Part shown: in pieces, positions 33,480 to 41,522 of the stretch
How the letters are laid out: every line of letters starts with the position of its first letter
Position numbering within the stretch: position 1 is the first letter of the stretch
Source: Chitinophaga sp. S165
GTDB lineage: Bacteria; Bacteroidota; Bacteroidia; Chitinophagales; Chitinophagaceae
Direction: 5' to 3'
DNA length: 64,000 nt
Assembly (NCBI RefSeq): GCF_003182155.1
Contig: NZ_QGTG01000008.1
Location: forward strand, 248,001 to 312,000
Notes under the pieces: model-generated
Database searches by the model: none
Told to the model about the DNA's origin: nothing
Seen by the model: only the letters and a program-made list of their open reading frames with translations
Made by a program: the position numbers and the translations under genes

Positions 33480-35127
33480 ACCCGGACAAATACTCAAAAA
33501 GTGATGTATTATCAGCGAGTTGCATCTTTTTTGTGATACGTTCCTTCCGTTTACGGCAACCTTCCGGCGTGATGTTTAACAGTGCGGCAATTTCTTTCGT
33601 GTTCAGGTTCATGTATATGTAAGACAGGAAGCGAACGTCGTTGGAGGTCAGATTTGCATGGTTCTGCCGGAGGGCGTTCAGGAATCCCTGATTCACTTCC
33701 TGGAAATGGGTACTGAAATCGTCCCATTCATTGTCGGTCCGCAGGTAACTTTTGAGTTGGGAAATATGTTTGACCAGGACGCCCTCCTTACTTAAATCAG
33801 GTATTTTGGAAAGAGCGGTGATGATCTCGTCAATCAGCTCATTTCTGCCGGAGAGGTATAATGCTTTGGCTGACAATTTCCGGTTCCGGATCTCGATCTC
33901 ATTTTTCAGTCTCTCCTGTTCGAGAAGGGCGGCAGTTTCCTGCTCCTTGAATTGTTCTTCGAGCAGCAATTTCTGGCTTTTCTCATTCTCGAACTCCAGT
34001 GCCATGATCTTATGGCTTCGTTCGGCGAGTATAACTTTCTGACGATTTTCCGCTGCTTTAATGCGCATCAGCCAGATAAAAAATGCGATAATGATGGCTA
34101 TAAACGCCACAGCCGTGTAAAGTAAGCGGCGTTGGCTGGTGAGCTGGGTTTCGTTCAGGGAAAGGGTATGTTTGGAATTCAGTAATTCGAATTTCAGTTT
34201 GCTGTTTTCGAATTGCTGTCCGTTCTTGATAGTATTGATAGAGTCTTTGAACCGCATCACGGAATCTTTGCCGGCTATTGCCAGGGAGTAAGCATGATTC
34301 CTGAAGTGGATATCAGACAGGGTCTGGTAGATCTCGATCTTCTCTTCCAGGTTGGGAGAGCGGGAAAGGGCTTCATTAACGTAAAAGGTGGCCTGGTCGG
34401 AGTTATTTGCCTTTAGTTTTAAGGAGGCCAGCAGGATACTGAGGGAGATCTGTTCATCCCTGTAGCCGGAATCGCGGGCGGTAGCATATAGCTTTGAAGC
34501 CAGTTGGTCAGCCTCTTCAATGTTACCTTGCTGAAACTGATTCTGGGCATAGGCATAGCGGGCGCCCAGCAATCTACGGGTATCGTCCTGGAGATAGAAT
34601 GCGGCTTCCCGGAGATATTCCCTGGCTTTTTCCAGTTGGTGCATTTCGTTATGTACGATGCCCAGGTTAGAAGCATAGTTGCCTATCCTGATCTTATCGT
34701 TTTTCTCTTTAGCGATGTTATAAGCTTTCAGGAAGTATTCTGTGGCTTTGTCGAAGTTCTTTTCTTTGGAGTAGAGGATGGCTATATTATTCAGGACGGT
34801 CATTTCGAGCGTGGCGTCCTTTTCTTCCATAGCAATATTGTAGGCGATAAGGAAGTTCCGCAATGCCTCGCCGTAATCCAGCATGAAATAATAGGTCAGA
34901 CCGATATTGTTGGTAGATAGGAATAACTGTTTCTGCCAGTGGTTTTCGGTGGACATGACCTGTGCTTCTGTGAGCAGTGTGATGGCCGGAACGAATTTTT
35001 TCGCCATCATGGAATCTATTCCCTTTTTTATGAGAGAATCGCAGTAAGGCAGACTGTTGTTAGGACGAGCCAACAGACTGGTGAATAGCAGGCATCCGGT
35101 TATTATCAGATATTTTAAATACTTCAT
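33475..35127 (-). CDS. Membrane-bound TPR sensor with LuxR-type DNA-binding domain
   Basis: The 550-residue product has a signal peptide, a periplasmic TPR array (about 30-300; YFMLDYGEALRNFLIAYNIA, NFDKATEYFLKAYNIAKEK, QLEKAREYLREAAFY), one membrane segment near 334-352 (LLYTAVAFIAIIIAFFIWLM), a long cytoplasmic coiled coil (LEFENEKSQKLLLEEQFKEQ), and a C-terminal LuxR/GerE-like helix-turn-helix (about 485-540; LTSNDVRFLSYIYMNLNTKE, IAALLNITPEGCRKRKERIT). Such one-protein sensors are common in Bacteroidota. It lies directly upstream of the Asp-box gene on the same strand (99-bp gap), making that gene its likely target. Confidence 0.85.
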   Translation of the reverse strand: MKYLKYLIITGCLLFTSLLARPNNSLPYCDSLIKKGIDSMMAKKFVPAITLLTEAQVMSTENHWQKQLFLSTNNIGLTYYFMLDYGEALRNFLIAYNIAMEEKDATLEMTVLNNIAILYSKEKNFDKATEYFLKAYNIAKEKNDKIRIGNYASNLGIVHNEMHQLEKAREYLREAAFYLQDDTRRLLGARYAYAQNQFQQGNIEEADQLASKLYATARDSGYRDEQISLSILLASLKLKANNSDQATFYVNEALSRSPNLEEKIEIYQTLSDIHFRNHAYSLAIAGKDSVMRFKDSINTIKNGQQFENSKLKFELLNSKHTLSLNETQLTSQRRLLYTAVAFIAIIIAFFIWLMRIKAAENRQKVILAERSHKIMALEFENEKSQKLLLEEQFKEQETAALLEQERLKNEIEIRNRKLSAKALYLSGRNELIDEIITALSKIPDLSKEGVLVKHISQLKSYLRTDNEWDDFSTHFQEVNQGFLNALRQNHANLTSNDVRFLSYIYMNLNTKEIAALLNITPEGCRKRKERITKKMQLADNTSLFEYLSGL

Positions 35128-35634
35128 TGATCCAGCGAATGACTAGAATATAGATTTGGTTGGCACCCTGTCGGTTGCAGGTGTCCTGAAAATAATAAAA
35201 AAAATAATCAATGCCGGTATGAAGATCATGAACGTCATATGAAAGCTGTATGCAACTTATATCCAGGCTTAAACCGCTGGTTATTGGTTGATGATCTTTA
35301 CTTTTTTGCAGTTCAAGCCGCGATTTCTACGTTAAAAAGACAAAATTCTACAGTTCAGGGACATTGTTTGAAACTGCCTCAAAATCTTCTTTAATTTGCG
35401 TAGTGAAGATCGCGGATAGCTATATTTTGGTTGATATATTAATCATTTCATGAACCTCAAAATAACCGGCATGAAATGGATTAGTTTTAGAATATTTCAA
35501 GAGGGTGAAACGTTTATCCCGGCAGAATGTTACAAATATCAACGGAAATCAGTATGTTGTCTGGTCAGTAAAGGACGAAGTTGGGTATATGCTACGGCCG
35601 CGCCTGATCGCTTTTAATTATCTCAATATATCTT
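35128..35634. other. 507-bp intergenic region between divergent genes
   Basis: No gene is convincing here. A frame from 35505 runs into the hydrolase gene out of phase and lacks any family features. TAGATTTG (35151-35158, plus strand) fits a -7 element but nothing coding follows closely. TATATTTTGG (35421-35430) resembles the element before the ThuA gene. CACCCTG...CAGGTG near 35164-35185 is a short inverted repeat without a T tract. Confidence 0.35.
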
Positions 35635-36918
35635 ATGAAGAAATTGTTATCCTGTTTTATTCTGCTCTTCCCTATATTACTCCATGCTCAAGCAATAAAC
35701 AGCAGCTGGGGCGCTTTTATCAGATTTATGAACGCCGACAGCTTTGCCGGTAAAAAGTTCAGGCTGGAAGCTGCTGTCAAAGTACAGGCTATTGACCCGA
35801 AAGCTGAAGCCGGGGTATGGGTGCGGGTGGATAAAGTAAACAAGAAAATGGGCTTCTTCTATAATATGAAGGATAAGCCTATCCGCAGCAACAACTGGGC
35901 TGTTTATACGATCAACGGTAAAGTTGATAAAGATGCGGCCCAATTGGTGTTTGGCGGACTTTATGAGGGGAAAGGCATTTTTTATTTCGATCATTTTCGA
36001 TTGTGGATAGAAAAGGGAAAAAATGAATTTGAAGAAGTACCGCTGTCTAATGGCGACTTTGAAGCGGATACCCTGGAGAGCTGGCATTATACCAAGAACC
36101 TGAATTTCGCCACAACATTAACGACCGATACAGCATTTTACGGCAGTAAATCTATTAAGATAGATGGTACTTTATTTAAAAAGCAACCAGAACCCGGTGC
36201 AAACGATAGTGCAGGCAATTACGCTTTGGTAAATGGTGTAAAGATCTATTATGAGTCATATGGTACGGGCGAACCTCTTTTGTTGCTGCATGGCAATTCA
36301 CAGTCTATAGGTTCATTCGCACCTCAGATACCGGCGTTCGCCCAAAAATATAGGGTCATTGCTGTCGATACACGGGGGCACGGAAAATCGGGCGAGGATG
36401 GCAAGACGTACAACTACGATCTGTTTGCGGAAGATATGAATGCCTTGCTGGATTATTTACACATTGATAGTGCACGTATAGTGGGTTGGAGCGATGGTGG
36501 AAATACAGGCCTTATTATGGCAATGAAATATCCCGCCAAAGTAAAGCAGCTGGTGACCATGGGCGCCAATGTTTTTATAGACAAGACTGCAGTTGATAAA
36601 ATTGTGTTCAAAGAAATAGATCATCAGTTAAAGCAACTAAAGAACGATACCACGTCATGGGGAAAAAACAGGGCACGGCTGCTTAATATGTTACTAACAG
36701 AACCCCATCATACTTTCGACGATTTAAAGGCCATTCATTGCCCGGTGTTAGTGATGGCTGGTGAGAAGGATCTTGTATTGCCGGGGCATACAAAAGGGAT
36801 TGCGGAACATATACAAGGAGGTACCTTGCTGATTGCACCAAAAGAAACGCATGATTATCCTTCACAGAATGCGGCTTCGTTTAATAAGGCTGTGCTGGAT
36901 TTTTTTGAGAAGCGATAG
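35635..36918 (+). CDS. Secreted alpha/beta hydrolase with an N-terminal carbohydrate-binding-like domain
   Basis: The 427-residue product has a signal peptide (MKKLLSCFILLFPILLHAQ). Residues about 20-180 form a beta-sandwich-like domain (FAGKKFRLEAAVKVQ, AQLVFGGLYEGKGIFYFDHF, SLENGD-type NGDFEADTLESWHY) like the galactose-binding modules of Bacteroidota esterases. The hydrolase domain follows from about 197: LLLLHGNSQS oxyanion loop, nucleophile Ser near 285 in GWSDGGN, acid Asp near 379 in AGEKDLVLP and His near 406 in ETHDYP. All triad members are present. Substrate is unknown. A strong bidirectional terminator separates it from the convergent MFS gene. Confidence 0.87.
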   Translation: MKKLLSCFILLFPILLHAQAINSSWGAFIRFMNADSFAGKKFRLEAAVKVQAIDPKAEAGVWVRVDKVNKKMGFFYNMKDKPIRSNNWAVYTINGKVDKDAAQLVFGGLYEGKGIFYFDHFRLWIEKGKNEFEEVPLSNGDFEADTLESWHYTKNLNFATTLTTDTAFYGSKSIKIDGTLFKKQPEPGANDSAGNYALVNGVKIYYESYGTGEPLLLLHGNSQSIGSFAPQIPAFAQKYRVIAVDTRGHGKSGEDGKTYNYDLFAEDMNALLDYLHIDSARIVGWSDGGNTGLIMAMKYPAKVKQLVTMGANVFIDKTAVDKIVFKEIDHQLKQLKNDTTSWGKNRARLLNMLLTEPHHTFDDLKAIHCPVLVMAGEKDLVLPGHTKGIAEHIQGGTLLIAPKETHDYPSQNAASFNKAVLDFFEKR

Positions 36919-36938
36919 CCGATGAAGTATAATAAAAT

Positions 36939-36968
36939 AAAAAAGGATGGAGCTGCTCCATCCTTTTT
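36939..36968. terminator. Bidirectional terminator between the hydrolase and MFS genes
   Basis: AAAAAGGATGGAGC pairs perfectly with GCTCCATCCTTTTT. T tracts occur on both strands, and both genes converge on it (21 and 18 bp from their stops). Confidence 0.85.
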
Positions 36969-36985
36969 ATTTATCGAACATTTCA

Positions 36986-38263
36986 TCAATGCATTGGTAC
37001 ATCCGTCAGGTTGCCTCCGGCAATTGCTTTCTTCAATTCAGGTCGTTCTTTCTTTTCACGGGTTAGCACTTTATTGGTAATGATGATGCTAAGTAACATA
37101 CATGCTGCGCCAATTAAAAAGTGTATACCTGGAAAATGGAACGGCGCTTTATCGGTAGTGAAATAGCTGAATGTGCTATTCATGATCAGTGGGCCGATAA
37201 TGGTAGTAAGACTCATCAGACTGGTAAGCGCACCTTGCAGTTCTCCCTGTTGATTAGGCGGTACGTGAACGGATATTACTGATTGTAACGACGGACCGCA
37301 GATCCCGCCCAGGCAATAAGGGATCAGGAATGCGAACATCATCCAGCCCTGTGTTGCAAAAGCAAAGAGTATAAGTCCTATTGTATAAAAGGAAAGACCG
37401 AAATATATACTTTTCTCATTGCCGATCTTAGGGATGACAACCCTTGTAAGTCCGGCTTGCACAGCACCCACCAGCACACCTACGACGGCGAGTGAAATAC
37501 CTACCATTTTTTCGCTCCAGTTAAAGCGGTAGATAGTAAAGAAATTCCAGTTGCCCTGCACTGACTGGCTACCCAGATATATGAGGAAAAAGCTTATCGC
37601 CAATCCTCCGATCTCAGGATGTTTTGTCAGGAAGTTCAGTGAGCCAAAGGGATTAGCACGTTTCCAATCGAATGGACGGCGGTTCTCCTTGCTCAAGGAT
37701 TCAGGTAATAAGAAAAATCCATACAAACAGTTTAAAAGGCAAAGCACTGCCGCGGCATAGAAGGGGGCCCGGATCCCCCATGTGGCCAAGAGCGCACCGA
37801 GAGCAGGCCCGAGTACAAAACCTAACCCAAAAGCAGCCCCGATCATGCCGAAGTTCTTAGCTCTTGTCGTCTCATCTGTACTCACGTCAGCAATATAAGC
37901 CGTAGCTGTAGTAAAGCTTGCGCCTGTAATACCCGCAATAACACGTCCTACAAACAGCCATCCGTATGTAGGAGCAAGCGCCAGGATGATGTAGTCAATA
38001 CCAAAGCCCAGCAGGGAAAACAATAAAATAGGACGGCGGCCAAATTTATCACTCAGGTTTCCGATCACCGGGGCAAAAAAGAATTGCGTGATGGCAAAAA
38101 CAGATAATAAATAAGCGCCGTAAGGACTGGCCTCATTAACCGGTATGTGCTTCAGCTGAGCGATCAGATCGGCCATTACAGGAATGATCAGTCCCCATCC
38201 CATTACGTCGATCAATAAAGTAATGAAAATAAAGCCGATTGCAGACTTCTTGGTTGTATGCAT
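36986..38263 (-). CDS. MFS transporter of the TetA-like drug efflux type
   Basis: The 425-residue protein has twelve predicted membrane segments. The loop 2-3 motif is GNLSDKFGRRPILLFS, and the TCR-type motif C is GFVLGPALGALLA in helix 5. It starts with KKSAIGFIFITLLIDVMGWG, the TetA/Bcr pattern with an acidic residue in helix 1. It should export small molecules in exchange for protons; tetracycline resistance is not implied, as many chromosomal homologues have other substrates. A TAAGTTTG element on the minus strand (38459-38452) suggests a leader of about 180 nt. Confidence 0.88.
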   Translation of the reverse strand: MHTTKKSAIGFIFITLLIDVMGWGLIIPVMADLIAQLKHIPVNEASPYGAYLLSVFAITQFFFAPVIGNLSDKFGRRPILLFSLLGFGIDYIILALAPTYGWLFVGRVIAGITGASFTTATAYIADVSTDETTRAKNFGMIGAAFGLGFVLGPALGALLATWGIRAPFYAAAVLCLLNCLYGFFLLPESLSKENRRPFDWKRANPFGSLNFLTKHPEIGGLAISFFLIYLGSQSVQGNWNFFTIYRFNWSEKMVGISLAVVGVLVGAVQAGLTRVVIPKIGNEKSIYFGLSFYTIGLILFAFATQGWMMFAFLIPYCLGGICGPSLQSVISVHVPPNQQGELQGALTSLMSLTTIIGPLIMNSTFSYFTTDKAPFHFPGIHFLIGAACMLLSIIITNKVLTREKKERPELKKAIAGGNLTDVPMH

Positions 38264-38773
38264 AGAATTGAAATTGAAAACTTACGAAATTGAATGATAT
38301 GGCCTTTCGGCAGGATTATACACTAAAACAGATACGGTGATGTGGTATTGTAATAAATTATGCATTCCGCATACTTATCTGCAAACTTCTTACTAGCAAT
38401 ATTAATATGATTGTTGTTGATCTGTATTTGCATGTGTAGCATTCGTGCCTGCAAACTTAGTGCGAATTACTTAATAAGAAGGGAGGTAAATACGCCAAAT
38501 TGCAGGGGGAGTTGCGTCAAACCGGATGATCTTCTTTGAGTTTTTCATGTTAACTATTTGGTTTTTAGTGTGTAATAAATATGTTTATCAAGGTTAAAAC
38601 AGTTATGGTTTCCTGCCGTAAAAGTAACCAGCACGATAGGGGAGGGCAACCCTTAACAGGTAAAAGTGCTGAACAAACCGGTGAAAACAGGGATTTTACC
38701 GGTGAACCGGTAAACAGAAAACAGTTCCGTTTTTTACAATGCGGCCTTCGGCAATAGCTTTATATTTGTGTAG
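38264..38773. other. 510-bp intergenic region between MFS and AraC genes
   Basis: No gene is seen. It contains a minus-strand TAAGTTTG (38459-38452) as the likely MFS promoter, a repeated CTGCAAACTT (38381-38390, and TGCAAACTTA at 38450-38459), ACCGGT-rich short repeats around 38678-38712, and the AraC promoter at the right end (separate entry). Confidence 0.4.
38725..38768 (+). promoter_or_regulatory. Promoter of the AraC gene with shared activator-type motif
   Basis: TTCCGTTTTTTACAAT (38725-38740), a 20-bp spacer, then TATATTTG (38761-38768), a perfect TAnnTTTG. The same arrangement recurs before the next gene at 39592-39635. No TTTG is present at -33, so an activator may be needed. The start codon at 38774 is so close that the mRNA would be nearly leaderless. 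Confidence 0.6.
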
Positions 38774-39589
38774 ATGATATTCAAAGAAATTCTTCCGGGC
38801 GCAAAACTTCAGCCGTATATCAAGTGCTTCTACTATTACGAATCTGATTCGGATAGCAGCTATGATGATCTGGTGTTTCCCAGCGGCACGATGGAGGTGA
38901 TCTTTAATCTGGGTAACGGTAACTGGCTGTCAAAATCAGATGACGCTTTTTACACTACTCCCCCGATCGAGCTTTGGGGCCAGATAACAAAACCGCTGGC
39001 TATACAGTCAATGGGGCGGAATATCATGCTGGGCTTTAAATTCTATCCTCATTCTGCCGCTTACTTTTTTAACCAGCACATATCAGAGTTTAACAATCAG
39101 ATAGTCGACGCTGCAGACGTACTAGGGCCGTCGTTAAGAACACTGCATAAAAAACTGCTGGATATTTCAAACCTGCGTGCAAGAGTAGGATTGTTGGAAT
39201 CCTATTTATGGGATAAACTGGCCGCATCAGAGAAGAAACATAACAAGATCAAATTTATAGGAGATATTGTTCATTACCTGAAAGACAATTATAGTGATGA
39301 TAATATCATTTCCTTGTCTCAGCGTCATAATATATCTACACGGTATCTGAACATGATGTTCTCCCAGTATACCGGTTTAGGCCCCAAATTATTCTATAAA
39401 ATAAACAGGTTTCAACATAGTCTGAACCTGATATCCCAGAAAGAGGAAAAGCTTACCAGTATAGCTTACAGCGCGGGGTATTTTGATCAGGCACATTTCA
39501 TTAAAGAGTTTAAGCTTTTTACCGGCGTTACCCCTAATGCTTTTGCCAAACAGGCCTCGGCAATCAACCAGGTATTGGCTGCGAGTTAG
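38774..39589 (+). CDS. AraC-family regulator with DUF6597-type sensing domain
   Basis: The 271-residue protein has an N-terminal domain (about 1-130) with FKEILPGAKLQPYIKCFYYY, VFPSGTMEVIFNLGNG and LWGQITKPLAIQSMGRNIML, the DUF6597 pattern, and a C-terminal AraC domain (about 165-265) with ISLSQRHNISTRYLNMMFSQ, KLTSIAYSAGYFDQAHFIKE and FTGVTPNAFAK. DUF6597 regulators are frequent in Bacteroidota and often control the adjacent gene. A motif upstream of its own gene and of the next gene suggests it regulates both. Confidence 0.9.
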   Translation: MIFKEILPGAKLQPYIKCFYYYESDSDSSYDDLVFPSGTMEVIFNLGNGNWLSKSDDAFYTTPPIELWGQITKPLAIQSMGRNIMLGFKFYPHSAAYFFNQHISEFNNQIVDAADVLGPSLRTLHKKLLDISNLRARVGLLESYLWDKLAASEKKHNKIKFIGDIVHYLKDNYSDDNIISLSQRHNISTRYLNMMFSQYTGLGPKLFYKINRFQHSLNLISQKEEKLTSIAYSAGYFDQAHFIKEFKLFTGVTPNAFAKQASAINQVLAAS

Positions 39590-39591
39590 TT

Positions 39592-39635
39592 TTCCGTTTT
39601 ATACAATTTGTAGTGATCCGTTAGCAATAGTTTTG
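39592..39635 (+). promoter_or_regulatory. Promoter of the PEP-mutase-type gene with the same motif
   Basis: TTCCGTTTTATACAAT (39592-39607), 20 bp, then TAGTTTTG (39628-39635). The motif matches that of the araC promoter in 15 of 16 positions and has the same spacing to the -7 element. A TTTG (39607-39610) lies 17 bp from the -7 box. The leader to the ATG at 39717 is about 75 nt. Confidence 0.6.
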
Positions 39636-39716
39636 TGTAAAATCTATGGACATCGTTGTTAGGTATTAATTATGACCTGGCGGGATAACTTATTCAGTTT
39701 ATTTTAAACAAAAATT

Positions 39717-40490
39717 ATGAAGAACAGATTTGATGAATTTTTAGCGCTGCATCATATCAAAGAACTGTTACATGTTGGAAACGTATGGAATGCGCAGAGT
39801 GCTGGCGTGTATGAAAAACTTGGTTTTAAAGTAGTAGCCACGTCCAGCGCCGCCGTAGCTGAATCACTGGGTTACTCCGATGGTGAGGATATGCCTTTTT
39901 CAGATTATCTGTTTGTTATTCAACGTATCGTTGCATCAACAAAGGCAGTTGTAACAGTTGACCTTGAAGCAGGATATGGTCGCAGTGCAGCTGAGATCAG
40001 CAGTAATATCAGGCGGCTGTATGAACTGGGCGTGTCCGGTATTAATATAGAAGATTCAGTTATAAAGGATGGGAAAAGAAGTATCACGGATGCGGAAGCA
40101 TTTGCACAGAAGCTTCGTCAGATAATGGACCAGCTGAAGAGAGATGAGGTTAAAATTTTTATCAACTTACGTTCCGACAGCTTCCTGCTAGGCTTGCCCA
40201 ATGCATTGAAAGATGCTTTGGAAAGAATTCCGGTCTATCAGGAAACAGGTGTGCATGGGTTATTCTTTCCTTGTGTTACGCAGGTGTCTGATATAACGAA
40301 AATAACGACCTTGTCTAAGCTTCCTGTAAACGTTATGTGCATGCCTCAACTGCCGTCATTTGATGAATTACAGAAAGCTGGTGTAAAAAGAGTAAGTGAC
40401 GGAAATTTTGTGAACGCGTATCTTTATAGGGAACTTGGAGATGTTATGTCCAGGATCAATACAGAAAATAGTTTCGCCAGCCTGTTTTGA
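39717..40490 (+). CDS. Isocitrate lyase/PEP phosphomutase family protein
   Basis: The 257-residue protein is a TIM barrel of the ICL/PEPM superfamily: HVGNVWNAQSAGVYEKLGF, ATSSAAVAESLGYSDGEDM, VTVDLEAGYGRSAAEISSNI and GVSGINIEDSVI (metal-binding Asp/Glu in VDLEAGYG and IEDS). The Cys of the isocitrate lyase KKCGH loop is not present, so it is not a classical ICL. Relatives include oxaloacetate decarboxylase, 2-methylisocitrate lyase and unknown C-C or P-C lyases. It follows the AraC gene and shares its promoter motif. Confidence 0.88.
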   Translation: MKNRFDEFLALHHIKELLHVGNVWNAQSAGVYEKLGFKVVATSSAAVAESLGYSDGEDMPFSDYLFVIQRIVASTKAVVTVDLEAGYGRSAAEISSNIRRLYELGVSGINIEDSVIKDGKRSITDAEAFAQKLRQIMDQLKRDEVKIFINLRSDSFLLGLPNALKDALERIPVYQETGVHGLFFPCVTQVSDITKITTLSKLPVNVMCMPQLPSFDELQKAGVKRVSDGNFVNAYLYRELGDVMSRINTENSFASLF

Positions 40491-40527
40491 TACGATTTGA
40501 TTTTATAAATCAAATATTTAGGATAAT

Positions 40528-40567
40528 AAAGGGACTGATTATCTTTCGGATGATCAGTCCTTTTTTT
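40528..40567 (+). terminator. Intrinsic terminator of the PEP-mutase-type gene
   Basis: AAAGGGACTGATTATC pairs with GATGATCAGTCC across a short CTTTCG loop and is followed by TTTTTTT on the plus strand. Confidence 0.85.
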
Positions 40568-40637
40568 GCGCCGGGATCTCATATGTCAGATATGGTTTAT
40601 GGAAACCTGCCAGCAGCTGCATCATTAAATAAACGTT

Positions 40638-41510
40638 ATGAGGTATTTTTTACTTCTCCCATTCTTCCTATGCTTTTCACTTTCCTCAATAGGGCAGAAA
40701 CGTGATTCTTTATTGTATTGTGCTTATATGGAGAATTCACCGGCCCAACTTGAACAATTTTTTGATAACTGGTCGGCAGAAACGCCTCTTGTTTCAGATT
40801 CTGCCCTCGGGTGCCTGAATGATACTATTCAGAATGTACACCTCGTTTACAGAAGCTTTTATAATCCTACTGATACTAATAAGACAGGTGGCGCCAAATG
40901 GGTAACAGCTGCCTATTCAAAGGTGAAGTACCTGTTGTTGCAGGATGAGATCAGCTATGGCTTTGTAAAAACGCTTGATAAAGAAACCGTCCTTCAAAAC
41001 CGGCTTAAGCAATTTGCAAAAGGGGATACCGCAAGGTTGCGTACTTTATTAGACCAATACAAAGGAAAGAAGAGAAGGCTTGAAATGGATTTCCTCCATT
41101 GGCCAGGTGCGAATCATTATACTCAACTAACAGGCTTCCGGCCGCAACTTGAAATTGATAAACCAATAGCTGTTGTACTGACGGCTGACTATGAGCATTT
41201 ACTAAACGCCTTTTTAGGGAGTAAAAGATACAAACCGGGAACAGGGAGTATAATGTTGCCAGCAGAATCAGAAAGGGAGAGCCGGCGCCGAAAGGCATTC
41301 CTGGAGAATGATATTAAGATCTGGAGTGGGCAATGGGATTTTTACTGGCAATTTGCCTCTTTGCCTCATGTAGATAGAATAACATTCGACGAAAACTTCG
41401 AGCATGCCGTTGTTGATTACAGGATGGATTATGAAGGCGGATATGGCTATCTCAAAAAAGTGAATGGCGCCTGGGAAGTGATAGAGGTTCGAAGCGTATG
41501 GATAAGGTAA
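40638..41510 (+). CDS. Secreted protein of unknown function
   Basis: The 290-residue product has a signal peptide (MRYFLLLPFFLCFSLSSIGQ). The rest is soluble, rich in aromatic and charged residues (NSPAQLEQFFDNWSAETPLV, DFLHWPGANHYTQLTGFRPQ, QWDFYWQFASLPHVDRITFD, YGYLKKVNGAWEVIEVRSVW). The end pattern, with a beta-strand repeat VDYRMDYEGGYGYL followed by NGAWEV, resembles NTF2-like or lipoprotein tail strands, but I do not recognise the family. It lies 12 bp before another unknown secreted protein, so the two are probably co-expressed and work outside the inner membrane. Confidence 0.7.
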   Translation: MRYFLLLPFFLCFSLSSIGQKRDSLLYCAYMENSPAQLEQFFDNWSAETPLVSDSALGCLNDTIQNVHLVYRSFYNPTDTNKTGGAKWVTAAYSKVKYLLLQDEISYGFVKTLDKETVLQNRLKQFAKGDTARLRTLLDQYKGKKRRLEMDFLHWPGANHYTQLTGFRPQLEIDKPIAVVLTADYEHLLNAFLGSKRYKPGTGSIMLPAESERESRRRKAFLENDIKIWSGQWDFYWQFASLPHVDRITFDENFEHAVVDYRMDYEGGYGYLKKVNGAWEVIEVRSVWIR

Positions 41511-41522
41511 AATTAATGTTCT

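Noticed and set aside
35160..35190. Possible terminator (CACCCTG...CAGGTG)
   Set aside because: The stem is short and is followed by A-rich, not T-rich, sequence on the plus strand; on the minus strand the T run lies before the stem.
35505..35753. Open frame overlapping the start of the alpha/beta hydrolase gene
   Set aside because: It runs out of phase into a gene with a clear signal peptide and has no features of its own.
36986..38263. Tetracycline resistance gene
   Set aside because: The protein is TetA-like, but chromosomal MFS relatives of this type are common in Bacteroidota and no linked resistance or mobile genes are present.
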